The notes: a model not told the origin generated them from the letters alone. DNA of 64,000 nt from Lachnospiraceae bacterium (GCA_022793375.1 JAAWCS010000022.1:1-64000); one strand, 5' to 3'. Counted from the stretch's first letter, positions 26,608-37,277 are shown. Made by a program: numbers and translations.

Positions 26608-27732
26608 ATGTTAGAGAATCGTCTTGTCATTGTATTTGCCATGGAACACTATAACCCGTTAGGCTTGATTCGGACGTTAGGGCGGTATGGAATCCATCCG
26701 GTATATATTGCGGTTCGCGGGCGGGGCGTAGCATCTTCCAAGAGCCGGTATATCCGGAAAGTGCATTATGCAGATACTATAGAGAAAGGATATGAAATTC
26801 TTTTGAAGGAGTACAGCGATCTGTCAGAAAAGCCGTTTGTACTTACCACGGACGATGATATCCAGAGCATTTTGGATTTGCACTATTCGGAATTGAAAGA
26901 TAAATTTATCATGTACAATGCCGGTGAGGACGGACGTGTTACCGCGTATATGGATAAAAAAAGAATTCTGGACATTGCCGAAAAACATGGTTTAAAGGTT
27001 CTTCCGACGGTTGTGACAGATCGGGGTGTCATTCCGGAAGGACTCGAATACCCGGTGATTACGAAAGCCATGTCTCCGACGGAAGCCAACTGGAAAAAGA
27101 ATGTGTTTATCTGTGAATCCGAGGAAGAATTGCGAGAGGCTTCTCAACAGATCGCCTGTTCTAAAGTATTGATTCAGAAGTTTATTGAAAAGAAAAATGA
27201 GCTTTGCCTGGATGGATTTACGATTGATCGGGGACGTAAGAGTTTCATTCCGATGGGAACCAACTATAATTATCTAATCCGGGGTTATTACAGTCCCTAT
27301 ATGACGGCCTTTAATTTTAAAGATGAGGAAATGAGAAAATCTCTGAACGAAATGTTCGCAGAAATCGGGTTTGAGGGGATTTTCTCTATTGAATTTATCA
27401 TAGATCAGGACGATACCTGTTATTTCAGCGAAGTGAATTTCAGGAATTCTACCTGGAATTATATTGCAACGCACATCGGTATGCCGATTCCGGTGTTATG
27501 GTGTGAAGCGATGCTTACCGGGACGATCGACGAAACCTGGAACAAACCGTTCCCGGAGCATTTTACGGCGATGACGGAACCGATTGATTACAAGATACGG
27601 GTAGAAGGCGGCCGTGTGGCTCTGGCTCAGTGGCTGATGGATTTTAAGACAACAAATGTTCCGTTTTATCTGGATACAGACGATCCGGAACCGTTCCGGG
27701 CGATGGTGGAGAACTGGAGAGCTTTCAGTTAA
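26608..27732 (+). CDS. ATP-grasp family ligase
   Basis: The 374-aa protein has the ATP-grasp layout: a pre-grasp Rossmann domain (VIVFAMEHYNPLGLIRTLG), a lysine in PVITKAMSP, IQKFIEKKNELCLDG, and the Mg-binding EFI...FSEVNFRNS near residues 268-283. Family members form amide or ester bonds by activating a carboxylate with ATP. In this cluster it could attach an amino acid or another acid to an amino sugar. The ribosome-binding site is strong (GGGAGGAAAAG). It is not a standard pseudaminic-pathway gene. The substrate is unknown. Confidence 0.75.
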   Translation: MLENRLVIVFAMEHYNPLGLIRTLGRYGIHPVYIAVRGRGVASSKSRYIRKVHYADTIEKGYEILLKEYSDLSEKPFVLTTDDDIQSILDLHYSELKDKFIMYNAGEDGRVTAYMDKKRILDIAEKHGLKVLPTVVTDRGVIPEGLEYPVITKAMSPTEANWKKNVFICESEEELREASQQIACSKVLIQKFIEKKNELCLDGFTIDRGRKSFIPMGTNYNYLIRGYYSPYMTAFNFKDEEMRKSLNEMFAEIGFEGIFSIEFIIDQDDTCYFSEVNFRNSTWNYIATHIGMPIPVLWCEAMLTGTIDETWNKPFPEHFTAMTEPIDYKIRVEGGRVALAQWLMDFKTTNVPFYLDTDDPEPFRAMVENWRAFS

Positions 27733-27815
27733 AGAGAGTACTTTCCATACAATTTGGACAGGAGCCGGATAACCGGACAAAGCAGAAGTAGCAGTGATCA
27801 GAGGGGAGAGAAGAC

Positions 27816-29318
27816 ATGCCTGACAAAAAGAAAAAGCAAAATTCCGTATTTATGATATCTTTGATTCTATCATTGGGACTCACCGTTTTTGCAATTTGCC
27901 TGAAAGAATCCTTCAGCGCATTTTCCAACGCTTTATTTTCTGGGATTACGGAGAATTTTGCCTGGGTATATCTTCTGGCAATGCTCTTTTTTGTTTTATT
28001 TGTACTGATAATAGCCTGTACGAAATATGGAAATCTGCGGTTGGGGGCGGACGATGCAAGGCCGGAATACAGTACGTTTTCGTGGTTTGCCATGCTGTTT
28101 TGTGCTGGGATGGGAGTCGGCCTTGTGTTCTGGGGAATTTCGGAACCGATTTCTCATTATATGAATCCGATGGCAGGATTTGAGGCCGGCTCTTTGGAGG
28201 CGGCAGAGTTTGCGATTCGGGCATCTTTTATGCACTGGGGGATTCATCCCTGGGCAAATTATGCGGTAGTCGGGCTGTCTCTGGCCTATTTTCAGTTTCG
28301 GAAAGGAAAAGCAGGCTTGATGAGTTCTACGCTGGAAGGGCTGATCGGAGAAAAAAGAACAAAGGGCTGGATGGGAAAGACAGCTGATATTCTGGCGTCT
28401 TTTGCCAGTGTGGCAGGTATTGTAACGTCTCTGGGACTGGGCGTTCTTCAGATCAACAGCGGACTGAACACGATGTTTGGCGTACCGAATACTCTGACGG
28501 TTCAGATTCTCATTATCGCGGTTGTAACGGCAATCTTTATGTGGTCGGCCGTATCCGGAATTGATAAGGGCGTAAAAAATCTCTCCAATTTCAATGTCGG
28601 TCTGGCGATCGTTCTCATGGTGGGTGCGGTCATAGCCGGTCCCAGGCTTGAGATGGTAAATAATCTGGTAAACGGGCTGGGCGGCTATATCGGGAATTTT
28701 TTTCAGGACAGCCTGGCGCTGCCTGTGTATGGGGATGCTTCCTGGGTGAAAGCCTGGCGGGTATTTTATTGGGCCTGGTGGATTGCCTGGGCGCCGTTTG
28801 TCGGGATTTTTATTGCGAGAATCTCAAAAGGAAGGACGATCCGGGAATTTGTTCTCGGTGTGGTAGGCGCGCCTACGCTGGCTTCGGTCGTGTGGTTCGC
28901 CGTTTTTGGTTCGATGGGTCTGCACCTTGGCGCCAAAGGGATTTTGTCTGTGGAGGAACTGCAGCAGGTTGCGGCGGTTCCGGAAGCGGGCCTGTTTACG
29001 GTACTGGCGCATTATCCGATGGGAATAGTTTTGTCTCTGGTGGTCATTGTTCTGCTCTGTACTTTTTTTATTACATCGGCAGATTCTGGAACATTTGTTC
29101 TGGCTATGCTTTCATCGGAGGGGGAAATGAATCCGCCTCTTTTTAAAAAGGTGATCTGGGGACTGGTGCAGTCCGGACTGGCCATTGCTCTGCTGGTGGT
29201 AGGGGGCCTGAAACCGCTGCAAACGATATCCATCGCGGCGGCTTTTCCGTTTATGTTTATTATGGTGGGGGCGTGCGTGTCGTTCGTCAGGGCGCTCAGA
29301 CAGGAGAAAATGGGGTGA
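27816..29318 (+). CDS. BCCT-family transporter (betaine/carnitine/choline type)
   Basis: The 500-aa protein has about 12 membrane segments and the BCCT hallmarks: GMGVGLVFWGISEPISHY near residue 95 and the tryptophan-rich WAWWIAWAPFVGIFIARISKGR. BCCT proteins import or exchange quaternary ammonium compounds such as glycine betaine, choline or carnitine. The long cytoplasmic osmosensing tail of BetP is absent. A strong ribosome-binding site is present (GAGGGGAGAG). Its place between an ATP-grasp ligase and an acyltransferase in a nonulosonate cluster is unusual. It may supply a substituent for the sugar, or may simply be a neighbour. Confidence 0.88.
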   Translation: MPDKKKKQNSVFMISLILSLGLTVFAICLKESFSAFSNALFSGITENFAWVYLLAMLFFVLFVLIIACTKYGNLRLGADDARPEYSTFSWFAMLFCAGMGVGLVFWGISEPISHYMNPMAGFEAGSLEAAEFAIRASFMHWGIHPWANYAVVGLSLAYFQFRKGKAGLMSSTLEGLIGEKRTKGWMGKTADILASFASVAGIVTSLGLGVLQINSGLNTMFGVPNTLTVQILIIAVVTAIFMWSAVSGIDKGVKNLSNFNVGLAIVLMVGAVIAGPRLEMVNNLVNGLGGYIGNFFQDSLALPVYGDASWVKAWRVFYWAWWIAWAPFVGIFIARISKGRTIREFVLGVVGAPTLASVVWFAVFGSMGLHLGAKGILSVEELQQVAAVPEAGLFTVLAHYPMGIVLSLVVIVLLCTFFITSADSGTFVLAMLSSEGEMNPPLFKKVIWGLVQSGLAIALLVVGGLKPLQTISIAAAFPFMFIMVGACVSFVRALRQEKMG

Positions 29319-29427
29319 GCCGTTTTCCTGTTGCTATTCTGCCGGGATTTTACCGTGGATATGCGAAGAACAGGAGTAGGATGTACGGATAAAAATGGGC
29401 TTTCGTAAGTAAAAATTAGGGGTTGAT

Positions 29428-30504
<1,077 letters not shown>

Positions 30505-30514
30505 GGAAAACAAC

Positions 30515-31216
30515 ATGAAAAAAGTTCTTGTATTTGCGGCGCATCCAGATGATGAATTGCTGGGGGTAGGAGGGACGGTCTGTCGTCTTGCAAGGGAAGG
30601 GATCTGTGTCCGTGCGGTAATTTTGGCGGAAGGACTGACTTCCAGAGGAGATAAACGAAGTGATATTGACCCGTCAGAATTGGAGGATTTGCAGAAAGAT
30701 GCCTGTGCAGCCGCCAGAGAGGTAGGCTATGCAAGCATTGATTTCTGCGGACTTCCGGACAATCGGATGGATGAAGTCGATCTTTTAGATATTATAAAAA
30801 TTGTCAGCAGCTATATTGAAAAGTATGAACCAGATACGATCTTTACGCACCATCATGGTGATTTGAATATTGATCATCAGAGGACATGTGAAGCAGTTCT
30901 GACGGCCTGCAGGCCGGTAGGAAACTATAAGGTGGAACGGATTTATGCGTTTGAAACGCCATCTTCCACAGAATGGAATTTCCGATACGAAGAACCGTTT
31001 CGGCCGAATGTGTTTTTTGACGTGACGGATACGTTGGAGGCAAAAATCCGCGGTATGGCATGTTACCGGACAGAAAGTACTGTATCGCCTCATCCGAGAA
31101 GCCCGAAGATGCTGAGGGCGTTGGGGCAATACCGGGGAGCGTCGGTTGGATTTGAGATGGCAGAAGGTTTTGAATTGCTGCGGGAACTGGTTGCGGCAAA
31201 GAAACAGGATAATTGA
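30515..31216 (+). CDS. PIG-L/LmbE-family deacetylase
   Basis: The 233-aa protein has the zinc-binding motifs AAHPDDELLGVGGTV (near residue 8) and FTHHHGDLNIDHQ (near 112). Family enzymes remove N-acetyl groups from sugars or related amides. Here it could free an amino group on a glycan precursor, which the ATP-grasp or hexapeptide enzyme could then re-acylate; that link is inference. The start follows GAGGAAAAC. The next gene, pseG, is 30 bases away. Confidence 0.87.
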   Translation: MKKVLVFAAHPDDELLGVGGTVCRLAREGICVRAVILAEGLTSRGDKRSDIDPSELEDLQKDACAAAREVGYASIDFCGLPDNRMDEVDLLDIIKIVSSYIEKYEPDTIFTHHHGDLNIDHQRTCEAVLTACRPVGNYKVERIYAFETPSSTEWNFRYEEPFRPNVFFDVTDTLEAKIRGMACYRTESTVSPHPRSPKMLRALGQYRGASVGFEMAEGFELLRELVAAKKQDN

Positions 31217-31246
31217 CATAGCAAAGAGATTGGAGAACAACCGTAT

Positions 31247-32311
31247 ATGATCTTTTTTCGTGCAGATGGAAACCCGGAGATCGGCGCCGGCCATGTGATG
31301 CGCTGCCTCGCAATAGCAAACGCCGGGCGTGCTCTGGGAGAAGAATGCCTGTTTGTTACTGCGGAGCCGCATTTTTACGATGTAATTACGAAAAATGGAC
31401 ATGAAAATAAGGTTTTGAAAACAGATTACAGGAATATGCCGGCAGAACTTGAAATGCTGGAGGAACTGGTAGATCAATATCGTCCGTCGGCTTTGTTTGT
31501 AGATTCTTATTATGTATCTGCCATGTATCTGGAGATGCTTTGGAAATATTGTAAAGCCTGCGGCTGTCGACTGATTTATATCGACGATGTTTTCCAATTT
31601 GCTTACCCCTGTGATATTTTGCTGAATTATAACATTTACGGACCGGAAATGGATTATGAAAGTTTGTACAGGGAACATAACGTCGTCCTTCCCAAGTTGC
31701 TGCTTGGAAGCGGATATGCTCCTCTTCGCGCCGAATTCCGGCATCTTGCGAAACGGGTTGTCAGGAAAAACGCTAAAAATATACTTGTTTCTACCGGCGG
31801 CGCCGATCCGGATCATATTGCGTGGGAAATGGTCCGGTTTATTGCAGATCACGAGGTTCGGATTCCGGATGTCTGCTTTCATGTGATTATTGGTTCGATG
31901 AATGAGGACCGGGATAAGATTGAGAACATGGCGGGATGCTGCAAAAAAATCATACCGTATTATAGTGTCCAATATATGCAAAAGCTTATGAGTGATATGG
32001 ATGTAGCTGTTTCCGCGGCGGGCTCCACGCTTTATGAACTATGTGCGACACAGACGCCGGCTGTCACCTACATTCTTGAGGATAACCAGGTGCCAGGGGC
32101 AGAATGCTTTCGTAAACACGGTATTTTGCGCTGTGCGGGTGATATACGAGAGAAAAAGGCAGAGTTTCCTGGTTTGCTGATAAGCGAGACGTTGAAACTA
32201 GCAGAAAATTATGATGAACGGGTAAAAACGGCAGAAAAGCAGCGGCTTGTCGTAGATGGAAATGGGGCAGAACGAATTATGAAAGAGGTTGGTAGGACAG
32301 CTTACCCTTGA
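31247..32311 (+). CDS. pseG: UDP-2,4-diacetamido-2,4,6-trideoxy-altropyranose hydrolase
   Basis: The 354-aa protein begins FFRADGNPEIGAGHVMRCLAIANA, the PseG signature with its catalytic His in the GHVMR loop. It has the GT28-like C-terminal motifs STGGADPDH and SAAGSTLYELCA. It cleaves UDP from the trideoxy sugar before the PseI condensation. It is the last intact gene of the pse module. Its stop overlaps the TTG start of a truncated acyltransferase gene. Confidence 0.88.
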   Translation: MIFFRADGNPEIGAGHVMRCLAIANAGRALGEECLFVTAEPHFYDVITKNGHENKVLKTDYRNMPAELEMLEELVDQYRPSALFVDSYYVSAMYLEMLWKYCKACGCRLIYIDDVFQFAYPCDILLNYNIYGPEMDYESLYREHNVVLPKLLLGSGYAPLRAEFRHLAKRVVRKNAKNILVSTGGADPDHIAWEMVRFIADHEVRIPDVCFHVIIGSMNEDRDKIENMAGCCKKIIPYYSVQYMQKLMSDMDVAVSAAGSTLYELCATQTPAVTYILEDNQVPGAECFRKHGILRCAGDIREKKAEFPGLLISETLKLAENYDERVKTAEKQRLVVDGNGAERIMKEVGRTAYP

Positions 32312-32417
32312 CAGACAGTATAGGCCCGTAGATTTATTAAAAAGTGTTTGTATTCTATTTATCATACTTACAGGAATCCCTTTCTGCAAAGACAAATGCT
32401 CCGGCACTTTTGGATCT
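32308..32417 (+). pseudogene. 5' remnant of a third acyltransferase gene with a GACA seed
   Basis: TTGACAGACAG followed by codons for YRPVDLLKSVCILFIILTGIPF closely matches the start of the acyltransferase at 29453-29590. The gene has only about 2.25 GACA units. It stops making sense after about 100 bases, where the opposite-strand gene begins. It is a truncated paralog left at the end of the glycan locus. Confidence 0.65.
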
Positions 32418-33677
32418 TCATTTTCTATTTTTTTTCTGCAATACAACCGCATCCTTAATTTTTTCGGGAGGCGTCGGAAAAGCATCCGTCCATTGAAATA
32501 AATTAGGAAGTATTTTGAAAAGAATATCGCCTATAATCAGCTTATCCAAACCCGACCAAAACCGATAGGTATCCCATGTACCAGCGGCCAATTTTGCGAT
32601 GACGACCTTTTTATCATTCGCGTTCATAAACTGGCGTATTAAGATTGGTACGCGTGATAATTTTGCTCTGTTAAAAGAATCTTTATGAGCGCTTGTCAGC
32701 GCATATATATTTGTAACCACGTCGTTGATCTTTGCTACGTAATTCTGTAGCGCTTCCGTGTATTCATCCAGGTCAAGGATTCCCTCCCTAAAACGGGTAA
32801 TCTCCGCTTCCCATCTGGAATATTCCGGCGATTCCCAAATGTACGTCAAATGACTGACAGGGAGCTTTGCAAGGCCATAGACATTAAACGAAAAATCGCA
32901 GTGCACAATACGTTCATGGAGCAGTTCCAGTTTCCAATCCTCTTTCCGCGAAGGCTTAATATCCTTCAAAGGCATGCAGTAATCCAGGTTTTCTATGAGG
33001 GGATTGCTGTCGTATGCCCTACGCAGCAGTCCGCGGATATATTTATATCGATCATCCTCTTTGGTGTACTTATATTCATTCAAAAGAATGGATTTTACCC
33101 CGTTATAGGTGATAAACTCTTCATCGGATAATCTGCGAATAAGCTTTTCAAGCACCTTCGCGTTTTCAGGAAGTATATTGTGGTTTTTATATAAATCGTC
33201 ATTCATAAAACGTATGAATTTAGAAGTGAATCTCCGGGAAATCTCATCCAGATTATACCAATACACATACTTATCGGAAGATATTTCGTCTATTTTCTCT
33301 GTATAATTTTTTCCAGGCAAATCTACGTCGGTCATTTTCTCCTGTGACCTCCGTAGTGCATCAGAAAAATTCCCTTTGTACTTGTCTCTGGCAGCAAAGC
33401 GGATATGCCCCGTCTTAATCAGTATGTCAAAATCTGCCTTGTCGGGTAAATCATCCCATGCAACCTGTAGGCCTTCCTCATAGTCCACCAATGTTCTAAA
33501 TGCCCGGTTCAAATTTACAGATGTATCACTTATGACAAAATATGGCTCGAAGCAAAGAGAGGCCATGATATAAGCCCGCAGATAAGTACAGGCTTTACGT
33601 TTTGGTATCCCGGCATTCAAAATCATTTCGTCTTCAGAATTTGTGATTTTATCAAACAATGCGTATTCCATACACAC
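32418..33677 (-). CDS. Uncharacterised 419-aa protein
   Basis: This long frame has a ribosome-binding site (AGGAG 7 bases before ATG 33677); a second in-frame ATG lies two codons on. The protein is mixed alpha/beta and hydrophilic, rich in Asp, Glu, Lys, Arg and Tyr. It has no signal peptide or membrane segment, and I recognise no domain. It lies between the truncated acyltransferase and an AAA-ATPase fragment, opposite to the glycan operon, in a region of broken genes. It could be cargo brought in by the rearrangement. A toxin, nuclease or regulator cannot be distinguished. Confidence 0.6.
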   Translation of the reverse strand: MCMEYALFDKITNSEDEMILNAGIPKRKACTYLRAYIMASLCFEPYFVISDTSVNLNRAFRTLVDYEEGLQVAWDDLPDKADFDILIKTGHIRFAARDKYKGNFSDALRRSQEKMTDVDLPGKNYTEKIDEISSDKYVYWYNLDEISRRFTSKFIRFMNDDLYKNHNILPENAKVLEKLIRRLSDEEFITYNGVKSILLNEYKYTKEDDRYKYIRGLLRRAYDSNPLIENLDYCMPLKDIKPSRKEDWKLELLHERIVHCDFSFNVYGLAKLPVSHLTYIWESPEYSRWEAEITRFREGILDLDEYTEALQNYVAKINDVVTNIYALTSAHKDSFNRAKLSRVPILIRQFMNANDKKVVIAKLAAGTWDTYRFWSGLDKLIIGDILFKILPNLFQWTDAFPTPPEKIKDAVVLQKKNRK

Positions 33678-33785
33678 AATCTCCTACATAAATGGTCACC
33701 TAAAAATATTTTGTTATCCTCACATGCCGTTTCTTTTATATTCACATTTTCATCCTACTACAAATCTCCTGATTTTACAAGTACT

Positions 33786-34133
33786 GGGTCAATGACAAGA
33801 ATTGACAAGTTTCCGAAAGTTGTTGACAGCTTATATATTCGGAAAAATGTAGACCTTTACATCACCGGTTCCAATGCCTATATGCTTTCAAGCGAAATAG
33901 CTACCCTGATTTCCGGCCGATATGTGCAGATTGAAATGCTTCCGCTTTCCTTCAAAGAATACAGCTTCTTTGATTCCGGAAATAAGCCGTCCAAGGCAGT
34001 ACAGCCGGAGCGCTTCTATCATGGTTTTGTCCTGGGGCTGGCGGCGGATTTGGCGGGGAGGTATTATGTCCGCGCTAACCGTGAAAGCGGTTTCGGATGG
34101 GTTCTTTCCCCCTTCAAGTTACAATTAAAATAA
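33786..34133 (+). pseudogene. Chimeric AAA-ATPase fragment
   Basis: The frame reads two segments that normally belong to different proteins. The first (VDLYITGSNAYMLSSEIATLISGRY...LPLSFKEYSFF) is the central part of a DUF4143-type AAA ATPase. The second (RFYHGFVLGLAADLAG...VRANRESGFG) resembles the nuclease-like C-terminal domain of AAA-ATPase-like/PD-(D/E)XK proteins. There is no Walker A and no ribosome-binding site. It looks like the result of a deletion joining two genes. Confidence 0.6.
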
Positions 34134-34181
34134 AGGAATTTTTTCAAACCTACAGCCGCCGTCCAGGGCATTTAAAGTAAA

Positions 34182-35762
34182 TTACATTTCCTTTTCCACC
34201 TTCTCAATCACACAAGAATGCACCTTCTTTTTTGAATCATAATTGATTCCAATCAAAAGCACATCGCCCGCATAATCCTGTAGCCAGGAAGCATATTGCC
34301 GTTCTTTAATCTGATTGATAGCGCTAATAGCGGATCGGTTCCATTTTAACTCCACAACCAAAGCCGGCCGCTTAACATCCTGCTTCGGTAAATAGACGAT
34401 ATCTGCAAACCCCTTACCGGCAGGAAGTTCCCTGAGGGGGGCCTTATAGTAGGCTTTAGCACTATAATAAGCCATAAGAAGGGTGCAGGAAAGGGAATTT
34501 TCGTTGTTGTATTGCAGCAAAGAGGCTGTTTCGTTGTGGATCGCCGCAATTCCCTCAGCCACAGTATCTCCGTCTAACGCCCAAGTGCTTTTTAGAAGTT
34601 CCTCCGAACGCTTTAGCGCAGATATCACCCCATCCCATCCGCCGGTTTTTATAGACCGTAGAAACTCCTGCGCAATCTCCTGATTTGGAATAAAAACCTC
34701 ATCCCTTACTTCGTCAAAGGCCAGATAACCAAGGTGAACCAGAAGTGTGAGCACGTCATCCCTCGTTTTTAGAGTCGTCATATCATTTTGAAACGTAGTA
34801 GGATCCACGCTGACGCGTCCGTTTCCCAACATTTCAATAATCGTTTCTTTTAGCCCGTCAAAATTTAAATCCATATAGATTTTTAAAGCCTCATACGTCT
34901 CCGTGCCGGTCCAATAACTTTTACAGCGTTTCCACATCCAGGCATCAGCCACAGATTTGGGGTTGTAGATGGAGATGCCGTTTAGGAGATATCCATCGTA
35001 CCATTGTTTGATTTCCTGGGGATTGGCGCCATAGCGTTGGCAGCCGGCCAGCACCTCTTCGGTGGTAAAGCCAAAATACGTGCCAAGATTTTTGGGGTCA
35101 ATCATAGAATACTCATCAAACATATTGATGGCGGAATGTTCCCCATATTTTTTGATTGGCAATATGCCGGTCATATAAGCGAATTCGACGTAGTCGGCTC
35201 CTTTAAAAAGGCCGCGCAGAAAGTCCAGATATTCTTTTTGTTTTTCCGTAGATTCCCTCGCAACCCGGAAAACATGATCCCATTCGTCTATGATAAAAAC
35301 AAACCGGCTCCCGGTTTGGCGGAAGATATCATCAAGTACCGTTTTCAGGCGATTATTCGCAGGAAAAGGGACGCATTGAGGAAAAACTTGTGCTAACTCT
35401 GCGATTACGCAGCACTGTACCTGTGAGATGAACGTCTCCAGATCTTGTGTTGTTTCCAGAAAGCGCTGCATATCCAGACGGATCACGGAATGTCGGTTCA
35501 GATGAACTTCAAAGGTTTGGTCAGATGCGATTGCGAGGCCGGAAAATAAAGCGCGGGAATCGCAACCGGCACTGTAATAGGCGCAGAGCATATCGGCTGC
35601 CATAGACTTGCCAAAACGGCGGGGGCGACTGATGCACATGTTTTTTTGCTTCGTATTGAGGGCACGGTTGGTGCAGAAAATCAAAGCACTTTTGTCAACA
35701 TAGACCATGGAATTTACTGCTTCCTGGAAAGCGGTGTTTCCTGGATTTACATAAATGCCCAT
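34182..35762 (-). CDS. AAA-ATPase-like protein with C-terminal PD-(D/E)XK nuclease-like domain
   Basis: The 526-aa protein starts MGIYVNPGNTAF. It has an atypical Walker A region SRPRRFGKSMAA (near residue 45), Walker B-like VFIIDEWDHVF (near 160), and a C-terminal PD-(D/E)XK core GFADIVY...ALVVELKWN. This family is abundant and multicopy in gut Firmicutes and Bacteroidetes; its role is unsettled (defence or mobile-element biology have been suggested). A close paralog lies at 52.6 kb in this window. A good promoter and a GGGGGAGGGAG ribosome-binding site precede it, so it is probably expressed on its own. Confidence 0.85.
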   Translation of the reverse strand: MGIYVNPGNTAFQEAVNSMVYVDKSALIFCTNRALNTKQKNMCISRPRRFGKSMAADMLCAYYSAGCDSRALFSGLAIASDQTFEVHLNRHSVIRLDMQRFLETTQDLETFISQVQCCVIAELAQVFPQCVPFPANNRLKTVLDDIFRQTGSRFVFIIDEWDHVFRVARESTEKQKEYLDFLRGLFKGADYVEFAYMTGILPIKKYGEHSAINMFDEYSMIDPKNLGTYFGFTTEEVLAGCQRYGANPQEIKQWYDGYLLNGISIYNPKSVADAWMWKRCKSYWTGTETYEALKIYMDLNFDGLKETIIEMLGNGRVSVDPTTFQNDMTTLKTRDDVLTLLVHLGYLAFDEVRDEVFIPNQEIAQEFLRSIKTGGWDGVISALKRSEELLKSTWALDGDTVAEGIAAIHNETASLLQYNNENSLSCTLLMAYYSAKAYYKAPLRELPAGKGFADIVYLPKQDVKRPALVVELKWNRSAISAINQIKERQYASWLQDYAGDVLLIGINYDSKKKVHSCVIEKVEKEM

Positions 35763-35854
35763 ATAGCTCCCTCCCCCTGCTTATTTTGAGAATTGGTATC
35801 TGCCGATCTTTATTGTGGCAGATATCCGGCTCTTTGGATTCAAGCTTCATCCAT

Positions 35855-35883
35855 AGTATAGCATTGTCGCCAGGGCTTTGCAA
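35855..35883 (-). promoter_or_regulatory. Promoter of the AAA/PD-(D/E)XK gene
   Basis: On the minus strand TTGCAA (35883-35878) and TATACT (35860-35855) are 17 bases apart. The roughly 85-base leader contains a stem TCTGCC/GGCAGA (35796-35819). The rest of the 35763-36075 gap holds only the start region of the IS remnant. Confidence 0.6.
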
Positions 35884-36023
35884 GGCTTGCGTCCGGAGCA
35901 GCAGTTCCGCCTTTTAATAGGGCTGTTTCATAAAGAAATAAACAACTGAATACAGCATTGATTAAAAGCCAGTTTAGGATTTGTACTCATGCAAACGAAA
36001 ATACTGGCTTCTTTCAAGTAGAG

Positions 36024-36055
36024 TATAATATATTCATAAGCAGGAATATATTATA
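36024..36055 (+). promoter_or_regulatory. Perfect 12-bp inverted repeat before the IS transposase fragment
   Basis: TATAATATATTC (36024-36035) is repeated inverted at 36044-36055 around an 8-base spacer, 20 bases before the transposase ATG. It could be an operator or transposase-binding site of the insertion element. Confidence 0.5.
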
Positions 36056-36075
36056 TTCATACGAGGAGCGTTCTT

Positions 36076-36456
36076 ATGATGGAAAAAGTATATCCGGATT
36101 GGGTACAGGAGCAAAAAACGAAAGGGACAACCATAAAAAAAGTCGGTAATAATTATTACCTCTATAAACATTCCTCAAAACGGGTACCGGGAAAGAAAAA
36201 TCCTGTCCCGGTAGACACATATATTGGAAAGATTACCCCGGAAGGGATTGAGCGGAGCAATTCAAAAAAGGTGGACGTAAATTCCTCGGAGGCGCTTGTA
36301 AAAGAATACGGGTTTTCGAGGGCGATCGAATTGCTCTATCCGGCCGCTTATGACTATATATATTGTGCGTATTGCGGGGAGGAGCCTGCTTTCAGCGACA
36401 TCTGATGAACAGAAAGAACTTCTGGAGAAATTAAACCTGAAGCTGGAGGTGGGCTA
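36076..36456 (+). pseudogene. IS4/IS1634-type transposase remnant with internal deletion
   Basis: ATG 36076 or 36079 follows CGAGGAGCG. It encodes the N-terminal domain typical of this family (VYPDWVQEQKTKGTTIKKV, PVDTYIGKITPEGI) for about 95 residues. The frame then breaks; another frame reads a short helical tail (SDEQKELLEKLNLKLEVG) to TAA 36455-36457, which may be the C-terminus after a large internal deletion. The DDE core is missing. The 7-kb remnant has the opposite defect: core present, N-terminus absent. Confidence 0.6.
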
Positions 36457-37277
36457 AGGCGGCATACCAGACCCGGTCTCTGGCAGTGGACACTATAGCT
36501 GGAGCGACGATTTCCAGCCGTGCTATGCTGTCGGCGGTCAGCGACTGCGTGACTCAGGCCGGCGGCGACCTGCAAAAGCTTCAGACAGTGCCGCAAAAGA
36601 CCGGAGGAACGGAAAAGGAGATGAGCGCGGATGTGGTAATCGTCGTCGTCGCTGATTGAGGCGGCACAGAAGGAAGTGCCGGTGAGCGATGAGTGCAGAG
36701 AACTGCAAAAACAGCCGGGATCGGTTTTATCAATTGTTTTACGGAAGCTTTAGAGAACCGTGACGCGCTGTTTTATATGCTGGAAAGCAGCGATGTTATT
36801 ACGGATCCGGAAAATACGTTTGATTTGTCCGGAGTACCTTTGTCTGAGCTTTTAAAGTCCGGCGACGTGATTGTGGGAGAAACGCTGGAAGAACTGTGCG
36901 GCAAGGTAGGCTGGGATTATGCGACGGTGCAGGACGAGATAGATCGCTACAATGCCAACGTAGCAGCAAACGCCGTGACAGATGAATACGGCAGGGCGCT
37001 GTTCAGCATTCGGATGGAAAACGGCCCTTGGTATGCAATTCCCAGAACACCCTCGGTTCACCATACGATGGGCGGTGTGGTGATCAATACCGAAGCGCAG
37101 GTCCTGAATGAAGCCGGTGAGATTATACCAGGCCTGTATGCGGCGGGTGAGGTGACGGGAGGAATCCATGGAGGCAACCGCCTGGGCGGCAATGCAATTG
37201 TAGATTGTTTGGCATTTGGCCGGATCGCTGGCGAGAACTGTGCCCGGTTTGGAGCGTCGGCTGGCGCTTTGGAGTAA
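36456..37277 (+). pseudogene. Decayed FMN/FAD-dependent reductase (fumarate reductase/flavocytochrome type)
   Basis: The frame starting at the IS junction reads the end of an FMN-binding domain (AVDTIAGATISSRAML). It then enters the FAD-domain start (SADVVIVVVAD) and hits two in-frame stops near 36656 and 36683. After that it continues through the C-terminal part of the flavoprotein (GPWYAIPRTPSVHHTMGGVVIN...GLYAAGEVTGGIHGGNRLGGNAIVDC). Some 300 residues of the FAD domain are missing. An open frame from 36693 alone gives 194 aa but lacks the catalytic core. It is a relative of the intact reductase at 55.4 kb. Confidence 0.75.

Noticed and set aside
30785-31981. 398-aa antisense frame over PIG-L and pseG
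   Set aside because: Both sense genes have clear motifs and ribosome-binding sites. The antisense product has no domain and an odd composition.
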